Below are positions 8,141-17,374 of a stretch of DNA of 27,357 nt, piece by piece. The notes below the pieces were generated by a model. The model was given only the letters and a program-made list of their open reading frames with translations, made no database searches and was not told the origin of the DNA. The DNA is from Desulfuromusa sp. (GTDB lineage: Bacteria; Desulfobacterota; Desulfuromonadia; Desulfuromonadales; Geopsychrobacteraceae). The translations under genes were made by a program, and so were the position numbers. The stretch's first letter is position 1, and each line of letters begins with the position of its first letter. Location of the stretch: contig JAOZOH010000021.1 in assembly GCA_029933365.1 (NCBI GenBank), positions 6,320 through 33,676 on the forward strand. Direction: 5' to 3'.

Positions 8141-9532
8141 ATGAATGAATTGATGAGGGTTTCAGTCAAAGTGTTGTTGCAATCACAACGGCCGGAAGAG
8201 CTGGTTTGTGTTAAAGGTTGGGTACGTTCCATTCGGCGGGGCAAGGGGGTTGCTTTTATTACTTTGAATGATGGCAGTTGCTTTGCCTCTGTGCAGATTG
8301 TTTTGAGCCCGGAGCTTGATAATTACGAGGCAGCATCCAAGGTCGGTACCGGAGCTAGCCTGGTGGTTACCGGGCAGTTGGTAAAATCACCTGCGGCTGG
8401 ACAGGCCTGGGAGGTTCAGGCGGAGACAATTGAAATTATCGGGGTTGCCGATGAAAACTACCCATTACAGAAAAAACGGCACAGTCTTGAATATCTCCGT
8501 TCCATCGCCCACTTACGACCACGCTCCAATACCTTTGGTGCGGTGTTTCGGATGCGCAGTGTGCTCGCTTTTGCCGTTCATCAGTTTTTTCAAGAGCGGG
8601 GGTTTCTCTATGTTCAGACGCCAATTATTACCGCCAATGATTGCGAAGGGGCTGGAGAAATGTTCCGGGTCAGTACCCTGGATCCCCAGAACCCGCCACA
8701 GCAAGATGGTCAAGTCGATTGGAACCAGGATTTCTTTGGCGAACGGACTGGTTTGACTGTCAGTGGCCAGTTACAGGGAGAGCTTTTTGCCACGGCATTC
8801 ACCGACATTTATACTTTCGGTCCGACCTTTCGGGCAGAAAACTCCAACACCAGCCGCCATGCTGCTGAATTTTGGATGATTGAACCCGAAATTGCGTTTG
8901 CCGACCTGCGTGATAATTGTCAACTGGGCGAGGATTTTCTCCGCTATATGGTTGTTCACGTGTTGGAGAATTGTCAGGAAGATCTTGATTTTTTCAATCA
9001 GCGGGTTGAAAAAGGTTTAATCGATAAACTCGAAGCTCTGGCAAAAGCAGAGTTCCACACTATCAGCTATACCGAAGCGGTTGAGCAACTACAGAAATCG
9101 GGGCAGGCGTTTGAATTTCCGGTCGAGTGGGGACATGATCTGCAGTCGGAGCATGAACGTTATCTGACCGAAAAAATCTTTAATGGGCCGATCTTTGTAA
9201 CTGACTATCCGAAACAGATAAAAGCTTTTTATATGCGGATGAATGATGATGAAAAGACTGTCGCCGCCATGGATTTACTGGTGCCCCGGGTTGGTGAAAT
9301 TATCGGTGGCAGTCAACGTGAGGAGCGTTTTGAGGTGTTGCAATCACGGATGGCACACCAGGGAATTGCCGCCGCTGATATGGACTGGTATCTTGATATC
9401 AGACGTTGGGGGAGTTGCCCGCATGCCGGGTTCGGCCTTGGTTTTGAACGTTTATTGATGTATCTGACCGGAATGGAAAATATCCGCGATGTTATTCCCT
9501 TCCCACGGACTCCGGGGCATGCGCAGTTCTGA
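8141..9532 (+). CDS. asnS: Asparagine--tRNA ligase
   Basis: Class IIb aminoacyl-tRNA synthetase that charges tRNA-Asn. The N-terminal OB-fold anticodon-binding domain (about residues 10-100, [19 protein letters not shown]) is followed by the class II catalytic core. Motif 2 appears as [22 protein letters not shown] (split here as [12 protein letters not shown] and AEFWMIEPE), the form specific to AsnRS. Motif 3 is [15 protein letters not shown], and the protein ends [12 protein letters not shown]. From ATG 8141 the length is 463 residues, against 466 in E. coli. AAAGGA eight bases upstream supports this start over the in-frame GTG at 8117. Its presence suggests direct Asn-tRNA charging in this organism. 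Confidence 0.96.
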   Translation: MNELMRVSVKVLLQSQRPEELVCVKGWVRSIRRGKGVAFITLNDGSCFASVQIVLSPELDNYEAASKVGTGASLVVTGQLVKSPAAGQAWEVQAETIEIIGVADENYPLQKKRHSLEYLRSIAHLRPRSNTFGAVFRMRSVLAFAVHQFFQERGFLYVQTPIITANDCEGAGEMFRVSTLDPQNPPQQDGQVDWNQDFFGERTGLTVSGQLQGELFATAFTDIYTFGPTFRAENSNTSRHAAEFWMIEPEIAFADLRDNCQLGEDFLRYMVVHVLENCQEDLDFFNQRVEKGLIDKLEALAKAEFHTISYTEAVEQLQKSGQAFEFPVEWGHDLQSEHERYLTEKIFNGPIFVTDYPKQIKAFYMRMNDDEKTVAAMDLLVPRVGEIIGGSQREERFEVLQSRMAHQGIAAADMDWYLDIRRWGSCPHAGFGLGFERLLMYLTGMENIRDVIPFPRTPGHAQF

Positions 9533-9551
9533 TATTAAATCCCCCTCAATC

Positions 9552-9569
9552 CCCCCTTTTCAAAGGGGG
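9552..9569. repeat. C5T3/A3G5 intergenic palindrome, copy 2
   Basis: CCCCCTTT and AAAGGGGG with a TC spacer, preceded by ATCCCCCTCA. It fills the short gap between the asnS stop and the ribosome binding site of the next kinase gene. It is the same family as 7449-7467, and could act as a weak attenuator. Confidence 0.55.
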
Positions 9570-9596
9570 AGATTGACGCCAATCAGGAAAATCGAT

Positions 9597-11327
9597 TTGA
9601 AGACATTATTTCACTACATTTTTCTCGCCGTTTTTATGGTTCTCCTGAACAATATTGTTGCTGTCGCTGAGGAACCGGTGCGCCCGGATTTGCCGGTACG
9701 GATCGGTGGCGATTACAATTATCCCCCCTATGAATATCTGGATCATGATGGCTTACCGACTGGTTATAATATCGAACTGAGCCAGGCTATTGCCCGGGTG
9801 ATGGGGATGGAGATCAACATTCAGCTCGGCTCCTGGGGCGAAATGCGCCAGGCTCTGGAGCGGGGGGAGGTCGATATCCTGATGGGGATGGCACATACCG
9901 AAGAGCGCCTGGATGAAGTTGATTTTTCTATTCCCCACGCCAAAGTGCACCAATCTATCTGGATTCGCGACGATAATGAAGATATTCGCACCGTCAATGA
10001 CCTGATCGGCAAAGAGGTCATTGTGATGAAAGGGAGCGTGATGCACGATTTCATGCTCGAAAATGAAATTGCAGCTGATCTGTTTATGGTTCAAACTTTG
10101 GCTGATGCATTGAATCTGCTGGCTTCAGGTCACCACGATTGTGCTCTGGTTGCGAAACTTCCGGGTGAATATCTGCTGAGTAACCCGAAGCTGGATAACA
10201 TTCATCCCATTGCTCGTCCACTGGTTGCGCAGAATTATGGGTTTGCAGTGAAAAAAGGGAATCTTGAGCTGCTGGCACAGTTTAATGAGGGCTTATCCCT
10301 GTTAAAGAAATCTGGGGAATACCGCCAGATCAGGGAAAAGTGGCTTGGGGTTCTACAACCAGAGCCGATTTCCTGGACAAATATTATCAGTTATGGTGCT
10401 TTGGTCATTGGTCCGTTGCTGTTAGTTCTGATTGCTTTTGCCCTTTGGTCACGGACTTTGCGGCGGCAGGTCGCATTGAGGACAGAGGAGCTGGAACGTG
10501 AAATTGCTGAACGGATGCGTTCTGCAGAAGAACTACAGATCCGTCAGAAACAGTTATTACATGCCGATAAAATGACATCTTTAGGGGTTCTTGTTGCTGG
10601 GGTGGCTCATGAAATAAATAATCCTAACGGGTTGATTCAACTCAGTTTGCCGCAGTTAAATAAGGTCTATCAGAGTATCGAGCCGATTCTTGATGTCAAA
10701 TATCAGGAACAGGGTGATTTTAAGCTCGGTTGGTTCGATTATTCGCGGATGCGCCAGGAGATTCCGAAAATATTGGAGGAAATGCTGGAAAGTTCCAATC
10801 GTATCAAGCGGATTGTCGAAGATTTGAAAGACTTTGCCCGACGTAACGATTCCGGCCTGGACGACATGGTGGATCTGAACGAAGTCATCCGTTCGGCACT
10901 GCGGCTGGTCGATAATACACTACGTAAATCAACCCGCCACTTCCGGGTTGAATATTATCCTGAATTGCCCTGTTTCCGTGGTAATGGGCATCGTATTGAA
11001 CAGGTTGTTGTTAATCTGATTCTGAATGCCTGTCAGGCGTTGACTTCTATGGATCAGGCGATTGACTTGCGTACTTATGAGTTAAAAGGTGAAGGGATGG
11101 TGGTTCTGGAAGTCCGTGATGAAGGTTGTGGCTTGGACGAAGCAACCCTGCAACGGATAACCGACCCATTTTTTACCACAAAACGGGAAACTGGCGGTAC
11201 TGGTCTTGGCCTGTCTGTTTCCGATGGAATTGTAAAGGATCATCATGGTCGGTTAGAATTCTCAGGGCAGACCGGTCAGGGGATGGTGGTGCGGTTATTG
11301 CTGCCAATCTATAAGGAGCAGAAATGA
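9597..11327 (+). CDS. Histidine kinase with extracytoplasmic solute-binding domain
   Basis: Membrane sensor kinase whose outer part is a family 3 solute-binding domain (SBP_bac_3). I prefer the TTG at 9597: AGGAAA lies six bases before it, and the product then begins MKTLFHYIFLAVFMV and ends its signal peptide at AVA before EEP. The longest frame instead starts at 9489, inside asnS, and runs through an intergenic palindrome. The protein is then 576 residues: binding domain at about 30-255 (GGDYNYPPYEY, GLPTGYNIELS), one membrane helix at about 263-285, a short coiled coil, then the kinase core with His338 in GVAHEINNPNG, Asn477 in NLILNACQAL, DEGCGLDE, and GTGLGLS. It overlaps the response regulator gene by 4 bp (ATGA). 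The binding domain suggests sensing of an amino acid or organic acid. Confidence 0.88.
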   Translation: MKTLFHYIFLAVFMVLLNNIVAVAEEPVRPDLPVRIGGDYNYPPYEYLDHDGLPTGYNIELSQAIARVMGMEINIQLGSWGEMRQALERGEVDILMGMAHTEERLDEVDFSIPHAKVHQSIWIRDDNEDIRTVNDLIGKEVIVMKGSVMHDFMLENEIAADLFMVQTLADALNLLASGHHDCALVAKLPGEYLLSNPKLDNIHPIARPLVAQNYGFAVKKGNLELLAQFNEGLSLLKKSGEYRQIREKWLGVLQPEPISWTNIISYGALVIGPLLLVLIAFALWSRTLRRQVALRTEELEREIAERMRSAEELQIRQKQLLHADKMTSLGVLVAGVAHEINNPNGLIQLSLPQLNKVYQSIEPILDVKYQEQGDFKLGWFDYSRMRQEIPKILEEMLESSNRIKRIVEDLKDFARRNDSGLDDMVDLNEVIRSALRLVDNTLRKSTRHFRVEYYPELPCFRGNGHRIEQVVVNLILNACQALTSMDQAIDLRTYELKGEGMVVLEVRDEGCGLDEATLQRITDPFFTTKRETGGTGLGLSVSDGIVKDHHGRLEFSGQTGQGMVVRLLLPIYKEQK

Positions 11328-12727
11328 TGGAGAAAAAACTATATCCACCATTTGGGGTGTTGCTGGTAGATGATGAACTCCCCTGGTTGCGGAGTTTAAG
11401 TCTAACCCTTGAAGGGCCGGGAGGGATCACTCATCTGCTGCAATGTCAGGATAGCCGCGAGGTGATGTCGCTGTTGGAGCAAAATGATATTGGCTTGGTG
11501 TTGCTCGATTTGACTATGCCACACATCTCTGGGGAAGAATTGCTAGAACAGATTGTCACTGAATATCCTCAGATCCGTGTGATTATCCTCAGTGGGATGA
11601 ACCAGCTGGAAACAGCGGTCAATTGCATGCGCGCAGGGGCCTTCGATTATTTTGTCAAAACGGTCGAAGAAGGACGCCTGGTTGATGGGGTGCGGCGTGC
11701 TATCCGGATGGTTGAGTTGGAACATGAAAACCGTGCCATCCGCACCCGTTTTTTTCATGATCAGATTGATGCCCCGGAGGCGTTTGCTGCTATTGTCACC
11801 AATAATCCAGCGATGCGAGCCAGATTCCAATATCTGGAGGCGGTCGCCCCCAGTAGCCAGCCTATTCTGATTACTGGTGAAAGTGGAGTTGGCAAAGAGT
11901 TGGTGGCCCAGTCGATTCATACCCTCAGTTGCAATAGTGGAGCGCTGGTTTCGGTCAATGTTGCCGGGCTGGATGACAATATGTTTGCTGATACCCTGTT
12001 TGGGCATGTGCGCGGGGCGTTTACCGGGGCAGAAAACGTTCGCAAGGGGATGATTGAAAAAGCTGCGGGAGGAACCCTGTTTCTTGATGAGATTGGCGAT
12101 TTAAGCTCAGCCTCTCAGGTTAAGTTGTTACGATTATTGCAAAATGGCGAATATTATCCTTTAGGTAGTGATCAGCCGAAGCAGATGAGTGCTCGGGTGG
12201 TTGTTGCGACTCATGCTGATCTGGATGCAAAGATGGCGGCAGGAGAGTTCCGCCGTGATCTGTATTATCGACTCTATTCACATCATGTCCATCTTCCACC
12301 TTTGCGTGAGCGCAAGGATGATCTGCCATTATTGCTGGAACATTTTCTCGCTGAAGCAGCACTGAAATTAGGCAAAAAGAAGCCGACTCCACCCAAAGAA
12401 TTGGCGGTATTATTGTCAACCTACAGTTTCCCCGGGAATATCCGTGAATTGGAAGCAATGATTTGCGATGCCGTGAGCCAGCATAATGGGAAAACCTTGT
12501 CGATGAAAAGCTTTCTGTCGCGGATTGATAGTCAGAATGGTCATTCATATATTGAACAGCCCCTCAGTACAGAAAACCCTTTTGTTCACTTAGATAATTT
12601 GCCAACTTTACAGCAGGCGGGAAAACTATTGATTGATGAAGCGATGCAGCGTTCTACCGGAAACCAGACTATTGCGGCCCGACTTTTAGGGATCTCTCAG
12701 CCCGCATTGAGTAAGCGGTTAAAATAA
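11324..12727 (+). CDS. NtrC-type sigma-54 response regulator
   Basis: Cytoplasmic transcription activator of 467 residues. The N-terminal receiver domain holds the phospho-acceptor Asp62 (LVLLDLTMP), with an acidic VDDE pocket near residue 14 and the conserved Lys in YFVKT. The central AAA+ domain has Walker A (GESGVGKE from residue 185), the sigma-54 contact loop GAFTGA (residues 231-236) and Walker B (GGTLFLDEIGD). The C-terminus is a Fis-type helix-turn-helix (NQTIAARLLGISQPALSKRLK, running to the last residue). The gene overlaps its kinase gene by 4 bp, so the two form a pair. A strong sigma-54 promoter lies just downstream, ahead of the TAXI-TRAP genes, which are its likely target. Confidence 0.94.
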   Translation: MMEKKLYPPFGVLLVDDELPWLRSLSLTLEGPGGITHLLQCQDSREVMSLLEQNDIGLVLLDLTMPHISGEELLEQIVTEYPQIRVIILSGMNQLETAVNCMRAGAFDYFVKTVEEGRLVDGVRRAIRMVELEHENRAIRTRFFHDQIDAPEAFAAIVTNNPAMRARFQYLEAVAPSSQPILITGESGVGKELVAQSIHTLSCNSGALVSVNVAGLDDNMFADTLFGHVRGAFTGAENVRKGMIEKAAGGTLFLDEIGDLSSASQVKLLRLLQNGEYYPLGSDQPKQMSARVVVATHADLDAKMAAGEFRRDLYYRLYSHHVHLPPLRERKDDLPLLLEHFLAEAALKLGKKKPTPPKELAVLLSTYSFPGNIRELEAMICDAVSQHNGKTLSMKSFLSRIDSQNGHSYIEQPLSTENPFVHLDNLPTLQQAGKLLIDEAMQRSTGNQTIAARLLGISQPALSKRLK

Positions 12728-12745
12728 GACTATCTCCCCAACCCC

Positions 12746-12846
12746 TATAACCTTCATTATAGTTATCTTTTTGGTTATATTTTCTAATCCACTGAAATCT
12801 TTAGGTAATTTATCTTTTTGTGGGTTTTTTCTTTAACTTGGTTATA
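12746..12846 (+). promoter_or_regulatory. Candidate activator (UAS) sites for sigma-54 control
   Basis: The heptamer GGTTATA occurs at 12773-12779 and 12840-12846, and inverted (TATAACC) at 12746-12752. The inverted pair is separated by 20 bases. These lie about 90-190 bases upstream of the sigma-54 promoter at 12936, a usual distance for NtrC-type enhancer sites. The sequence is AT-rich, so the match may be partly chance. Confidence 0.4.
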
Positions 12847-12863
12847 AAGGTTCCCTCTTTGCA
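12847..12863 (+). promoter_or_regulatory. Weak second sigma-54-like site
   Basis: GG (12849-12850) and GC (12861-12862) stand exactly ten bases apart, with TTTGCA at -12, but the -24 box (AAGGTT) is poor. It may be a minor promoter or chance. Confidence 0.25.
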
Positions 12864-12935
12864 GATCTTATTCAATATATAAAACAGTATTATAAATTAG
12901 TCACTTGTGGCCATTTTTAACTTTTATTTCGATAG

Positions 12936-12951
12936 TGGTACTGTCCTTGCT
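12936..12951 (+). promoter_or_regulatory. Sigma-54 promoter of the TAXI-TRAP genes
   Basis: TGGTAC-TGTCC-TTGCT matches the -24/-12 consensus TGGCAC-N5-TTGCA/T with one mismatch and correct GG to GC spacing. Transcription would start near 12962, about 80 bases before the solute-binding protein gene. The response regulator encoded immediately upstream is of the sigma-54 type, which supports the call. Confidence 0.75.
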
Positions 12952-13042
12952 ATTGTCTATTGGTGCGTGAAGCTTTAATGAGCTTATAAATTGTCCACAT
13001 TGGGTGGGCACACACAATTTCTTTTTTTGAGGAGGAGTACCA

Positions 13043-14017
13043 ATGAAAAAAATGTTTATGTTCCTGTTGGCCTTTGCTGTTGCAGCCAGTTTTGTTCCGG
13101 TCAGCCAGGCTGATGCCGCCAAAAACCAGTTTGTTACCATCGGCACCGGTGGTGTTACTGGTGTTTACTACCCAACTGGTGGCGCAATCTGCCGTTTGGT
13201 TAACAAAACTAGAAAAACTCATGGTATCCGCTGTTCAGTAGAAAGTACTGGTGGTTCCGTTTACAATCTGAACACCATCAGAGCTGGCGAGCTTGACATG
13301 GGTGTTGCTCAGTCTGACTGGCAGTATCATGCTTATCATGGTACCAGCAAATTCAAAGATCAAGGTGCTAACAAAAAGCTGCGTGCTGTATTCTCAGTTC
13401 ACCCCGAGCCCTTCACTGTTGTTGCCCGTGCTGATTCCGGCATCAAGAACTTTATGGATCTCAAAGGTAAGCGTGTAAACATCGGTAACCCCGGTTCCGG
13501 TCAGCGTGGCACTATGGAAATTGCAATGGAAGCAGTGGGTATGACCAAGGCCGATTTTAAATTGGCTTCCGAGCTGAAATCTTCTGAGCAGTCCAAAGCT
13601 CTGTGTGACAACAAAATTGATGCTATGGTTTTTACTGTTGGTCACCCAAGTGGTTCGATCAAAGAAGCTTCCACCTCCTGCGATTCCGTTCTGGTTAACG
13701 TTACCGGTCCTGCAATTGATAAGCTGGTTACAGACAACGATTACTATCGTACCGCAACCATCCCTGGTGGGATGTATCGTGGTACCGATGCTGATACCAA
13801 AACCTTTGGTGTTGGCGCAACCTTCGTAACCTCTTCTGACGTTCCTGAAGATGTTATCTACAACGTTGTTAAAGCTGTTTTTGAAAACTTCGATAGCTTC
13901 AAAAAGCTTCACCCTGCATTTGCTCATCTGAAAAAAGCAGAGATGATCAAAGATGGTCTTTCAGCTCCACTGCACAAAGGTGCTGCCAAGTATTACAAAG
14001 AAGCAGGTTTGATGTAA
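13043..14017 (+). CDS. TAXI-family TRAP transporter solute-binding protein
   Basis: Periplasmic receptor of a TRAP transporter, of the TAXI type. It has a clear signal peptide ([17 protein letters not shown], cleaved after QADA) and mature motifs typical of the family: [16 protein letters not shown] near the N-terminus and [15 protein letters not shown] mid-protein. The length of 324 residues is normal. GAGGAG precedes the ATG at a good distance. Codon use suggests high expression: 12 of 13 Asn codons are AAC, while neighbouring genes use many AAT. A terminator follows, so this gene is probably made in excess over the permease, as expected for a binding protein. The substrate is unknown; glutamate or dicarboxylates are common guesses for TAXI systems. 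Confidence 0.93.
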   Translation: MKKMFMFLLAFAVAASFVPVSQADAAKNQFVTIGTGGVTGVYYPTGGAICRLVNKTRKTHGIRCSVESTGGSVYNLNTIRAGELDMGVAQSDWQYHAYHGTSKFKDQGANKKLRAVFSVHPEPFTVVARADSGIKNFMDLKGKRVNIGNPGSGQRGTMEIAMEAVGMTKADFKLASELKSSEQSKALCDNKIDAMVFTVGHPSGSIKEASTSCDSVLVNVTGPAIDKLVTDNDYYRTATIPGGMYRGTDADTKTFGVGATFVTSSDVPEDVIYNVVKAVFENFDSFKKLHPAFAHLKKAEMIKDGLSAPLHKGAAKYYKEAGLM

Positions 14018-14036
14018 CTTTGACTTTGTAACGTAT

Positions 14037-14069
14037 AAAAATGCACCGTTTCGGCGGTGCATTTTTTTT
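14037..14069 (+). terminator. Terminator or attenuator between TRAP genes
   Basis: AAAATGCACCG and CGGTGCATTTT form an 11-bp stem around a six-base loop, followed by more T residues. It lies between the receptor and permease genes, so partial read-through would give more receptor than permease. Confidence 0.8.
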
Positions 14070-14165
14070 CTTGTCAAACTTTCGCTACCTTTCTTTTTTT
14101 GTGTAACATCTTTAAAAGTTCATAGAAATGTATCGATTTCCATTTGTCCCCTGAAGGGTTTTGCT

Positions 14166-16763
14166 ATGACCGAATCAAATGAGACGATTAAGACTGAAGA
14201 AGAACTCCAGGAGATGATTGCTGAAACAGAGTCTGGTGCCAGGAATCCGACTGGGGCATTTCCTAAAAAAGTACTGTTTGCGGTTCCGCTCATCTGGACA
14301 ATCTTTCAGCTTTGGTATGCATCTCCATTGCCCTTTATATTTAATTTCTTTGTCATCAATGATACGGAGGCAAGGGCAATTCACCTCGCTTTTGCAATTT
14401 TTCTCTCTTTTACCGCTTTTCCGACATTTAAAAAATCTCCGAAGAAATATATCCCGATACAGGATTGGGTCCTGGGCTTGGTAGGCGCATTTTGTTCGGC
14501 CTACCTATATATATTTTACGTGGCACTTTCGGATCGTCCTGGTATGCCCACCCAAATGGATTTGATTGTTTCCGTTATTGGAATGATCCTGTTACTTGAG
14601 GCCACACGAAGAGCTTTAGGGCCTCCGCTGATGATTGTTGCGTTAATTTTTATTACCTATACCTTTGGCGGTCAGTTCATGCCGGATATTATTGCTCACA
14701 AAGGGGCGAGTCTGTCAAAGGGGATGTCCCATTACTGGTTGGGCACAGAAGGGGTATTTGGTGTCGCCCTGGGTGTTTCAACTGGAATGGTTTTTATGTT
14801 TGTATTATTTGGTGCCATGCTTGAAGCGGCCGGAGCCGGCAATTATTTTATTCGCACCGCATTTGCAGCTCTTGGCCATTTAAAGGGGGGCCCGGCAAAA
14901 GCCGCAGTTGTTGCCTCTGGTTTGACCGGTCTGGTTTCCGGTTCTTCCATTGCCAACGTGGTAACGACCGGAACTTTTACTATTCCGTTGATGAAGAAGG
15001 TTGGTTTTAAGGCTGAAAAAGCTGGCGCAATTGAGGTTGCCTGTTCCACCAACGGTCAGCTGATGCCCCCGGTTATGGGCGCAGCAGCCTTCCTGATGGT
15101 CGAATATGTTGGGATTACCTACATTGAAGTCATAAAACACGCATTTCTACCGGCGATAATCTCTTATATTGCTTTAGTTTATATTGTCCACCTTGAGGCT
15201 TGTAAAATGGGCTTGGAGGGGATGCAAAAGACGATCACGAAAACAGCAGCTCAACGACTCATGTCGTTTGCTTTTACTTTTTTAACCATGATCATTCTTG
15301 CGGGAGCAACCTATTACGGTTTAGGCTGGATAAAAGCCGCTGCCGGTGATGCAACGATTTATGTTGTTTCCGTTGCCCTGGCGATTGCCTACCTGATCCT
15401 TCTCTGGGTTGCCTGTAAGGTTCCTGAGTTGGAGCAATCAACTGAGATCAATGAACTTCCTCATCTTGGAAAAACTGCACAGGCAGGATATTACTTTCTG
15501 CTGCCAGTTGTCGTGCTGATGTGGTGTTTGACGGTGGAACGGTTATCACCCGCCCTGTCTGCATTCTGGGCAACGGTTTTGATGATCGTTATTCTCCTGA
15601 CTCAGCGGCCTTTAAAAGGTATTTTTCGCAAAGCACAAGGCAAAGAGTTTTCCTTTGCTTTGGGTTTTATGGATCTGATTGATGGCAGCGTTGCCGGAGC
15701 CAGAAATATGATTGGCATCGGTGTCGCGACCTCTGCTGCCGGGATTATCGTTGGTACTGTGACTTTGACGGGAATCGGTCTGGTTATGACCGAATTTGTT
15801 GAGTTTATTTCCGGTGGTAGCCTGATTCTGATTCTCCTGTTTACGGCAATTATCAGTTTGATTCTTGGAATGGGGCTGCCAACGACGGCCAACTATATTG
15901 TTGTCTCCACTTTGATGGCTCCGGTTATCGTCAATCTGGCAGCTCAAAATGGATTGATTGTCCCGCTGATTGCTGCTCACCTGTTTGTTTTCTATTTTGG
16001 TATTCTTGCGGATGATACACCGCCAGTGGGGTTAGCTGCTTTTGCTGCTGCGGGAATATCGGGTGGTGACCCTATCAAGACAGGTATTCAGGGTTTTATT
16101 TACGATATCAGAACCGCAGTCTTGCCATTCATGTTTATCTTTAATACCAAGCTCTTGATGATTGGGGTTAACCATTGGTATCAGCTTATTGTTGTCATTT
16201 TATCAGCTATTATGGCTATGCTTGCCTTTGCCGCAGGAACCCAGGGTTATTTTCTGGTCAAGTGTCGGATTTGGGAGACAGTTGGCTTGCTACTGATTGC
16301 GCTGATTTTGTTCCGACCAGGGATTGTCTGGGATAAATTTTTCCCACCGCTTCTCGAGGAGCCCGCTACTGAAATAGTTTCTTATGTCGGTGATATGGAT
16401 GCCGGATCTTCTCTTCGAATTACCCTTAAGGGTGAGAAGATGAACGGAAAAGAGTACACCAAGACGATTATGCTGACCGTTGGTGATGAGCCGAGCGGTA
16501 TCAAAAAACTCGCGGGAATTGGTTTTGAAACCCGTGATGAAGAAGGTAAAATTTTTATAGATAATGTTGTTTTTGGTAGTTTAGCGGAAAAGGGTGGTGT
16601 CGATTTTGATCAGGAAATCTTGAATATTCAAATTCCAAATCACCGCTTGCCACCAGAATTGATGTATATTCCAGCCGCATCCCTCTATGCATTGATCTGG
16701 ATAATTCAATTTCGCAGACGGAAGAAACAACAACCTGTGGCTGTTGCTGCATTATCAATTTGA
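14166..16763 (+). CDS. Fused TRAP transporter permease (DctQ-DctM type)
   Basis: Inner-membrane permease of 865 residues that joins the small (4-helix) and large (12-helix) TRAP subunits, as is usual in TAXI-TRAP systems. Hydrophobic segments run from about residue 37 to 720. The conserved GMGLPTTANYIVVSTLMAP loop and NVVTTGTFTIPLMK segment mark the DctM part. After the last bundle, about residues 725-840 form a soluble tail of the DUF3394 kind with a PDZ-like stretch (GSLAEKGGVDFDQEIL), then a final membrane helix and a basic end. GAAGGG lies seven bases before the ATG. It should import the substrate bound by the TAXI receptor using a sodium or proton gradient. Confidence 0.93.
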   Translation: MTESNETIKTEEELQEMIAETESGARNPTGAFPKKVLFAVPLIWTIFQLWYASPLPFIFNFFVINDTEARAIHLAFAIFLSFTAFPTFKKSPKKYIPIQDWVLGLVGAFCSAYLYIFYVALSDRPGMPTQMDLIVSVIGMILLLEATRRALGPPLMIVALIFITYTFGGQFMPDIIAHKGASLSKGMSHYWLGTEGVFGVALGVSTGMVFMFVLFGAMLEAAGAGNYFIRTAFAALGHLKGGPAKAAVVASGLTGLVSGSSIANVVTTGTFTIPLMKKVGFKAEKAGAIEVACSTNGQLMPPVMGAAAFLMVEYVGITYIEVIKHAFLPAIISYIALVYIVHLEACKMGLEGMQKTITKTAAQRLMSFAFTFLTMIILAGATYYGLGWIKAAAGDATIYVVSVALAIAYLILLWVACKVPELEQSTEINELPHLGKTAQAGYYFLLPVVVLMWCLTVERLSPALSAFWATVLMIVILLTQRPLKGIFRKAQGKEFSFALGFMDLIDGSVAGARNMIGIGVATSAAGIIVGTVTLTGIGLVMTEFVEFISGGSLILILLFTAIISLILGMGLPTTANYIVVSTLMAPVIVNLAAQNGLIVPLIAAHLFVFYFGILADDTPPVGLAAFAAAGISGGDPIKTGIQGFIYDIRTAVLPFMFIFNTKLLMIGVNHWYQLIVVILSAIMAMLAFAAGTQGYFLVKCRIWETVGLLLIALILFRPGIVWDKFFPPLLEEPATEIVSYVGDMDAGSSLRITLKGEKMNGKEYTKTIMLTVGDEPSGIKKLAGIGFETRDEEGKIFIDNVVFGSLAEKGGVDFDQEILNIQIPNHRLPPELMYIPAASLYALIWIIQFRRRKKQQPVAVAALSI

Positions 16764-16792
16764 TCGACTAAAAACCACCTTCATTCTTTAAC

Positions 16793-16801
16793 TGGTATAC
16801 T
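16793..16801 (+). promoter_or_regulatory. Extended -10 promoter before the usp gene
   Basis: TGGTATACT is an extended -10 element (TG-N-TATACT) about 54 bases before the usp ATG. No good -35 is present, as is allowed for this promoter type. Confidence 0.4.
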
Positions 16802-16854
16802 GTAAGGGTGAGGGTGTTTAGCATTTAAATAAGTTGCAGGAAAAGGAGGCCACT

Positions 16855-17349
16855 ATGAATATGAAAATTGATAAAATTCTTGTTGCTAGAGATTTAAGCA
16901 AAGAATCTTCCAGGGTGATTCGTTATGCTTTGGAATTGGGATGTAAATTCCATGCACAGGTTCATGTGCTACACGTTATGCCGACGGTTGATTCTTCAGT
17001 CCTGAATATGGTTGCGTTGACTATGGGGGCGGATAATCTGGCAAAGTTTAATGCCTCCAACGAAGCTGAATTAGCTGAGAAGACACGTGAACAGCTGGCT
17101 GCGATTATTCAGGAAGAAAATGATCTGATGGAGTGTCAAATTGAACATCCTCCTCTGGTTGAAGTGCATCACGGTGATGCAGCACCGATGATCCTGGCTG
17201 TCGCGGATCGCCTTGATGTCGATATGATTGTTCTCGGTAGTCACAGCAAGGGGGCCCTCCATTATGCGTTCCTTGGCAGTGTCGCAGAAAAAGTACTGCG
17301 TAAAACTAACCGTGCAGTGACTATCGTACCGCCTCAGATTGGCAGATAG
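16855..17349 (+). CDS. Universal stress protein (UspA family)
   Basis: Cytoplasmic Usp-fold protein, 164 residues from ATG 16855. AGGAGG at 16844-16849 supports this start over an in-frame TTG at 16834. It opens with the family's strand KILVARDLS and ends TNRAVTIVPP. The nucleotide-binding signature GSHSKGALHYAFLGS (from Gly128 to Ser142) follows G-x2-G-x9-G-S except that the second glycine is serine 131, so ATP binding is likely but not certain. A promoter precedes it and a terminator follows. It may be co-expressed with the TRAP genes by read-through, as Usp genes often sit beside TRAP operons; the function here is unknown. Confidence 0.9.
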   Translation: MNMKIDKILVARDLSKESSRVIRYALELGCKFHAQVHVLHVMPTVDSSVLNMVALTMGADNLAKFNASNEAELAEKTREQLAAIIQEENDLMECQIEHPPLVEVHHGDAAPMILAVADRLDVDMIVLGSHSKGALHYAFLGSVAEKVLRKTNRAVTIVPPQIGR

Positions 17350-17374
17350 CTGATTTTAAATACAATGTTATTTT

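Noticed and set aside
11543..12007. 154-codon minus-strand frame inside the response regulator gene
   Set aside because: Antisense shadow; the sense strand has complete receiver and AAA+ motifs.
13394..13927. 177-codon minus-strand open frame opposite the TAXI gene
   Set aside because: It is antisense to a strongly supported gene, has no ribosome site or family pattern, and follows from the codon bias of the sense strand.
15602..15980. Two overlapping minus-strand frames inside the TRAP permease gene
   Set aside because: Translations are unlike known proteins and the sense strand encodes conserved DctM segments.
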